A stretch of DNA of 8,597 nucleotides from an uncultured Gemmatimonadota bacterium (GTDB taxonomy: Bacteria; Gemmatimonadota; Gemmatimonadetes; Gemmatimonadales; GWC2-71-9): assembly GCA_937961295.1 (NCBI GenBank), contig CALGOK010000094.1, positions 1-8,597 of the forward strand. Reading direction: 5' to 3'. Under the pieces are notes generated by a model that worked only from the letters and a program-made list of their open reading frames with translations, was not told the DNA's origin and did no database searches. The translations under genes and the position numbers were made by a program. Shown piece after piece: positions 5,403 through 8,597 of the stretch; positions within the stretch are counted from its first letter, which is position 1; the number at the start of each line of letters is the position of its first letter.

Positions 5403-7104
5403 AGCGAAGGGTGATGGTCTGGGAGGCGGTGCCGGTCACCGGCGAGCCCGCGGTCACGGTGAGCGTGCTGCCGGCCCGTGCGGCGACGGTCCACTCGATG
5501 GTGGTCGAGCGGCCGCCGCCATCGATCGAACCGAGCAGCTGGATCGCCTCGCCCGAGAGGAGCGTGGCGCCGCCGAGGGCGAGGTCGAGCCGCACCCGGC
5601 GCGGCTGCCGGAGTCGCGCGGCAAGGTCGGTGTGGGTCGGCAGCGTGCCGATGTTCGCCACCTCGACGCTCACCCGGTACACGCCGTCCCCGACCCGCTC
5701 GCTGCGCGCGTCACGGAGCTCGAGACGCGGCAGCATGCCGGCGAGCGCGACGATGAAGCGCCCCTGACGTGCCATGGTGCTGTCGAACTGCTCGCCCGCC
5801 GGCGGATTGAGCAGCACGCCCGGACGGAAGCCGCCCGCTTCCGCCGCGCGGCGCTCCCCGGCCACCGTCACCGCGGTCCATGGCGCGAAGGCGTCAATCC
5901 CCTGCGACTCGAACCACCTGAGGGCATTGCGCTCGTCGGCGAGCGGATCGCTGCCGCCGCCGCTGCCGCCACTGCCGCTGCGCGCCCCGTTGCCGCGGGC
6001 AGTGGTGTCGCGCGCTGCGTCGGGCGCCCACCAAGCGCGCGAGCCGAACGCCCAGCGACCGAAGTGGAAGTAGGCCCACGACAGCACGTCGCCGCCGAGG
6101 GCGGCGCTGGCCGGCCCCTTCTCCAGCCCGGTGATCTCCTGGAAGCGGCGGCCCATGTCGGCAAACGTCGGCTGGTCACCGCGCAGGATGCTGTTGAGCG
6201 GCCCGCCCTGCGAGGTGCCCTCCTGCGCCCGCTCACGGGTCTGCGGATTCATGATCCCGGCGTTGGCGCGGTTCTCCCACGGCTTGAGCAGGTTGTCCTG
6301 CGGCCCGAGGACGTAGATCGCCGCGATCTCGTCGTGCGCCATCAGGAACTCGGCCAGGCCGCGCGCCTCGGGCGACGAGAACGGGATCAATCCTGCCTCG
6401 CGGCCGTGTGCCGGATAGTCGTAGGAGAAGTTGCGGTTGACGTCGGTGCCGCCCGCGGGATCCTCGTTGTAGCGCTCGTCACCGTCGTCGTCGCGACCCT
6501 CGCTCACCACGGTCCAGCGACCGACCTCGCCCTTGGCCACGTCGGCGCGTCGCAGCAGCCGCGGCTCGGCGCTGTCGGCCAGCCAGGCCCCGTTGGGGTC
6601 GAGCAGGCGGAGCTGGGTGATCGCGCCGTCGCCGTCGAGATCGTCGAATCCGTCTTCCTCGGACCGCTGGTCGTGATCGTCGTCGGTGGCCAGGCCGTTG
6701 CCGGTCCGCGCCCAGCGCACGCTCCCGAACATCGCCTCGGCGGCATCGGGATTGAGGCGCGGGATGATCCACACGGTGCTGCTGTCGTGCACCCGCTCGG
6801 CGACAATTCGGGCAGCAGCCGTCATCGCGATGGTCGACCCGACCAGGTGCGGTCCGTGCGCGTTGGCGATCACCAGCAGCGCGGGACGATCGGCGGCGCC
6901 AAGGCGAAGGGCCTGCACGGCGCGTCCCGCGGGTGAGGTCGCAATGGTCACCAGCTCGGCCTGGGCCCCGGCCCGACCGGCGAGGTTGCGCAGCGCGACC
7001 GTCAGATCACCATGGTTGAGGTACTGGGCCGACACGGGCGGGACACACAGCAGTACGGCGATCGCGAGCGCAGCGAGTCGTGCGGGCGCGGGGTGAGCGC
7101 GCAT
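5401..7104 (-). CDS. Secreted M14-like protein, probable pseudopeptidase
   Basis: A 567-residue paralogue of the next gene, with signal peptide to about residue 26 (VLLCVPPVSAQ). The M14 fold markers are there: NPDA (118-121), TDVNRNF (220-226) and probable substrate Arg166 (TQLR). Acidic loops also match: DDDHDQRSEED (141-151), DLDGDG (155-160) and DDDGDERYNED (205-215). But the active site is broken. HxxE is HGPH (83-86), so the zinc Glu is His86. The third zinc His is Gly267 (IAAIYVLGPQ against IAGAQSYHNS). The catalytic Glu is Arg356 (WAFGSRAWW against ITFSNELW). A Gly/Ser-rich linker (371-386) stands where the active copy has an acidic and aromatic segment. The frame is intact, so this is not a decaying gene. 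ATG 7104 has GAGG with a five-base spacer. Likely roles are peptide binding or partner regulation; both are inference. Confidence 0.88.
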   Translation of the reverse strand: MRAHPAPARLAALAIAVLLCVPPVSAQYLNHGDLTVALRNLAGRAGAQAELVTIATSPAGRAVQALRLGAADRPALLVIANAHGPHLVGSTIAMTAAARIVAERVHDSSTVWIIPRLNPDAAEAMFGSVRWARTGNGLATDDDHDQRSEEDGFDDLDGDGAITQLRLLDPNGAWLADSAEPRLLRRADVAKGEVGRWTVVSEGRDDDGDERYNEDPAGGTDVNRNFSYDYPAHGREAGLIPFSSPEARGLAEFLMAHDEIAAIYVLGPQDNLLKPWENRANAGIMNPQTRERAQEGTSQGGPLNSILRGDQPTFADMGRRFQEITGLEKGPASAALGGDVLSWAYFHFGRWAFGSRAWWAPDAARDTTARGNGARSGSGGSGGGSDPLADERNALRWFESQGIDAFAPWTAVTVAGERRAAEAGGFRPGVLLNPPAGEQFDSTMARQGRFIVALAGMLPRLELRDARSERVGDGVYRVSVEVANIGTLPTHTDLAARLRQPRRVRLDLALGGATLLSGEAIQLLGSIDGGGRSTTIEWTVAARAGSTLTVTAGSPVTGTASQTITLR

Positions 7105-7152
7105 CGAGGCCTCGGGCGGTGGAAGGATGGGAGCGCGGAACGAGATAACATA

Positions 7153-7187
7153 ATGCCGGCCCGGAGCGTCAGGATCCGGGCCGGCAT
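7153..7187 (-). terminator. Hairpin terminator of the CEMIP-like gene
   Basis: A perfect 13-base inverted repeat, ATGCCGGCCCGGA (7153-7165) with TCCGGGCCGGCAT (7175-7187), has a 9-base loop. It starts 20 bases after the stop codon of the gene at 7208. On the minus strand it is followed by TATGTTATCT, moderately T-rich. It separates the beta-helix gene from the M14 operon. The AT-rich bases just after it (7142-7152) are also the only -10-like stretch upstream of the M14 operon (TATGTT), so a promoter may overlap here. Confidence 0.75.
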
Positions 7188-7207
7188 GTGGTACGCACGA
7201 GGATCGG

Positions 7208-8597
7208 CTAGGGTTGCAGCTCGACCGTGGTGCTGGTGCGCCCCGCCCGCACGTGCAGGAGCAGGGACACGGTGCCGGAGTCGGGATCGCGGAACCAACG
7301 ATCGCCCTGCGACGCGGCGAACTCCGCCTCGCTGGCCGCCTGCGGCAGCGGCGTTCCAGACTGGAAGTCCCGGATCACCCGCGAGGGGACCCCGGCGAAC
7401 GGCAGGTCCACCCGCACCGCGTCACCGGGGAGCGCCCGCGAGAGCGTCACCCGCGGCCGGGTGGGGACCGTGGCCTGCCACGCCACCGCGTAGCGGCTTC
7501 CCGGCAGGGTGCTCATGAATGCCCGCGTGGGCGCGTTCGGAATCCCGGCCATGACGGTGGGATGCGCGCCGTCTCTCGACAGCACGAACGGGGCGATCAC
7601 CTCGGCCGCCTCGCTCCGCACCTGCAGCTGGTTGTAGCGGTGCGGACAGTCCCAGCTGTTCCACGCCGGGAGGTAGCTGCACGCGGGGGTGACGAGGATC
7701 GGCGAGTTTGCCACCACGGCGTTCCCGGGCGTGCCCGTCACGCTGCCGTCGCCGTCGCGGAAAAGTGCCGCCTTGTCGCCGTCCTTGTCGGCCTTCGGAT
7801 TCTCGAGGTACACCGCGTTGGCGTTCACCAGCGTGATCTGCTCGCCAAGGTTGTCGGTCGAGATGGCGAAGCCGTTGTTGCGGTTGTAGCCGAGCGCTGA
7901 CGCAGGCCGTGCACCGTTGGGGAGGAAGTTGACGAACGTCACGCGTCGGGCGCCGACGGTCCCGTCGTAGAACTCGTAGCCGCGGATCGGGAACGACGGG
8001 TTCGGCACCGCGGTGAGGTTCGCCGTCTCGCCCACCACCAGGGCATCCTCGAGCCACGTGTCGTTGGAGGCGAACGTCGCGCCGATCATGTTGTCGGCCA
8101 GGACCGCGTCGCGCAGCCGGTGGCCGGTACCCCGCAGCCACGCGGCCCGGGTGCGGTGCTTGTACCCGGTGAAGCCGCTGAACACCGCCGGGACGATCGC
8201 GCCGCTGGGCACCGCGCCGGCCCGCGGGACGTAGCTGGTGGTCTCCGTGGTCCCGTCGGGGCGCGGCCCGTCGTCGACCTGCAGACCCGCCTGGCGGTTG
8301 GAGTGCGCCACGTTGTCGCGGAACTCCCCCAGCGGCGTGATGCGCGGACGGTCGGGTTCCCCGGTGGAGAGGCCGGTGGGCTCGGCAGGCAGTGCGTACC
8401 AGAATCCGAAGCCGGTGGAACCGGCAGCCGCGTTCCCTGTCACCTTGTTGTCCGGATGGGTGATCCAGAACGTGGCCGGATTGGCGTCGCTGGCCAGCAG
8501 GCGCACGTTCGCGGCTTGCACCCGGGAGACCAGGCGCAGGTTGCCGTGCAGGTGATTGCGCGACTGGGCACCGTCCTCGAGGAAGTAGCCGTGCCCC
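7208..8597 (-). CDS. CEMIP/TMEM2-like right-handed beta-helix protein, C-terminal part
   Basis: The last 462 codons of a larger gene that enters from the right edge; start, signal peptide and any G8 domain lie outside. The GTG at 8521 is internal, since the frame continues with conserved text GHGYFLEDG at the edge. From memory, the fragment follows the human hyaluronan-degrading proteins CEMIP (KIAA1199) and TMEM2 motif by motif: PATFWITHPDN (40-50), GNAAAGS (54-60), PLGEFRDNVAHSNRQAG (88-104), AWLRG (152-156), FPIRGYEFYDG (202-212) and DKDGDKAALFRDGDGSV (270-286). Two cysteines (306, 317) follow. The C-terminal 100 residues look like a separate beta-rich tail. In animals these proteins depolymerise hyaluronan or help to; in bacteria the substrate is not known. 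Family relation is strong, enzymatic role is inference. Confidence 0.85.
   Translation of the reverse strand, partial: GHGYFLEDGAQSRNHLHGNLRLVSRVQAANVRLLASDANPATFWITHPDNKVTGNAAAGSTGFGFWYALPAEPTGLSTGEPDRPRITPLGEFRDNVAHSNRQAGLQVDDGPRPDGTTETTSYVPRAGAVPSGAIVPAVFSGFTGYKHRTRAAWLRGTGHRLRDAVLADNMIGATFASNDTWLEDALVVGETANLTAVPNPSFPIRGYEFYDGTVGARRVTFVNFLPNGARPASALGYNRNNGFAISTDNLGEQITLVNANAVYLENPKADKDGDKAALFRDGDGSVTGTPGNAVVANSPILVTPACSYLPAWNSWDCPHRYNQLQVRSEAAEVIAPFVLSRDGAHPTVMAGIPNAPTRAFMSTLPGSRYAVAWQATVPTRPRVTLSRALPGDAVRVDLPFAGVPSRVIRDFQSGTPLPQAASEAEFAASQGDRWFRDPDSGTVSLLLHVRAGRTSTTVELQP

Noticed and set aside
5393..5494. Upstream extension of the active M14 gene to 5494
   Set aside because: It overlaps the coding end of the preceding gene and puts 34 Arg/His-rich residues before a clean signal peptide.
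4052..6936. Long open frames on the plus strand across the M14 operon (571 and 513 codons)
   Set aside because: They are antisense to two genes with signal peptides and M14 motifs, and read as Arg/His/Val-rich text without domains. Long antisense frames are usual in GC-rich DNA.
5401..7104. Reading the dead M14 copy as a pseudogene
   Set aside because: The frame is complete, with signal peptide, ribosome-binding site and conserved loops; only active-site residues are changed.
7002..7298. 98-codon minus-strand frame between the beta-helix and M14 genes
   Set aside because: It overlaps both genes out of frame, crosses the terminator hairpin and has no ribosome-binding site or motif.

Overview
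The window is GC-rich bacterial chromosome with tightly packed genes, several of them encoding secreted metallopeptidases. Nothing in it is phage- or plasmid-like. The DNA and gene content would suit Gemmatimonadota or a neighbouring group of soil or aquatic bacteria. That placement is inference from style (GC-rich codons, secreted M14 and M28 peptidases, D-x-D-G-D-G loops); there is no marker gene.

Layout, left to right. (1) The 5' two thirds of an msrP gene (periplasmic methionine-sulfoxide reductase, minus strand) runs off the left edge. (2) A 254-base gap holds two blocks of a GGAGGAT-type heptamer in opposite orientation, then a weak promoter for tRNA-Ser(GGA). (3) The tRNA is followed after 42 bases by a secreted M28 zinc aminopeptidase gene (plus). 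(4) It converges on a DUF1801 gene (minus). (5) A divergent gap with small palindromes separates DUF1801 from an unrecognised three-helix membrane protein with SH3-like motifs (plus). (6) That gene converges, across an inverted repeat, on a two-gene minus-strand operon of M14 carboxypeptidase paralogues. (7) Behind a clean hairpin terminator lies the 3' part of a large right-handed beta-helix protein of the CEMIP/TMEM2 type (minus), entering from the right edge.

The best candidate for something undescribed is the M14 pair. The downstream member (3656..5392) keeps every catalytic and zinc-binding residue. The upstream member (5401..7104) is a full-length, intact ORF that has lost three of the four key residues: HxxE has become HxxH, the third zinc His is Gly and the general-base Glu is Arg. 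It still keeps the substrate-side Asn-Arg-Asn motif and the acidic D-x-D-G-D-G insertions. The two are translationally coupled: the Shine-Dalgarno of the active enzyme overlaps the stop codon of the dead one. This looks like a secreted enzyme/pseudoenzyme pair. The pseudoenzyme may bind peptide, bind metal differently, or chaperone or regulate its partner; which of these is unknown.

The secreted M28 and M14 peptidases and the CEMIP-like beta-helix protein together suggest a cell that degrades external protein and perhaps glycans. They sit in separate transcription units, so a single joint pathway is not shown.
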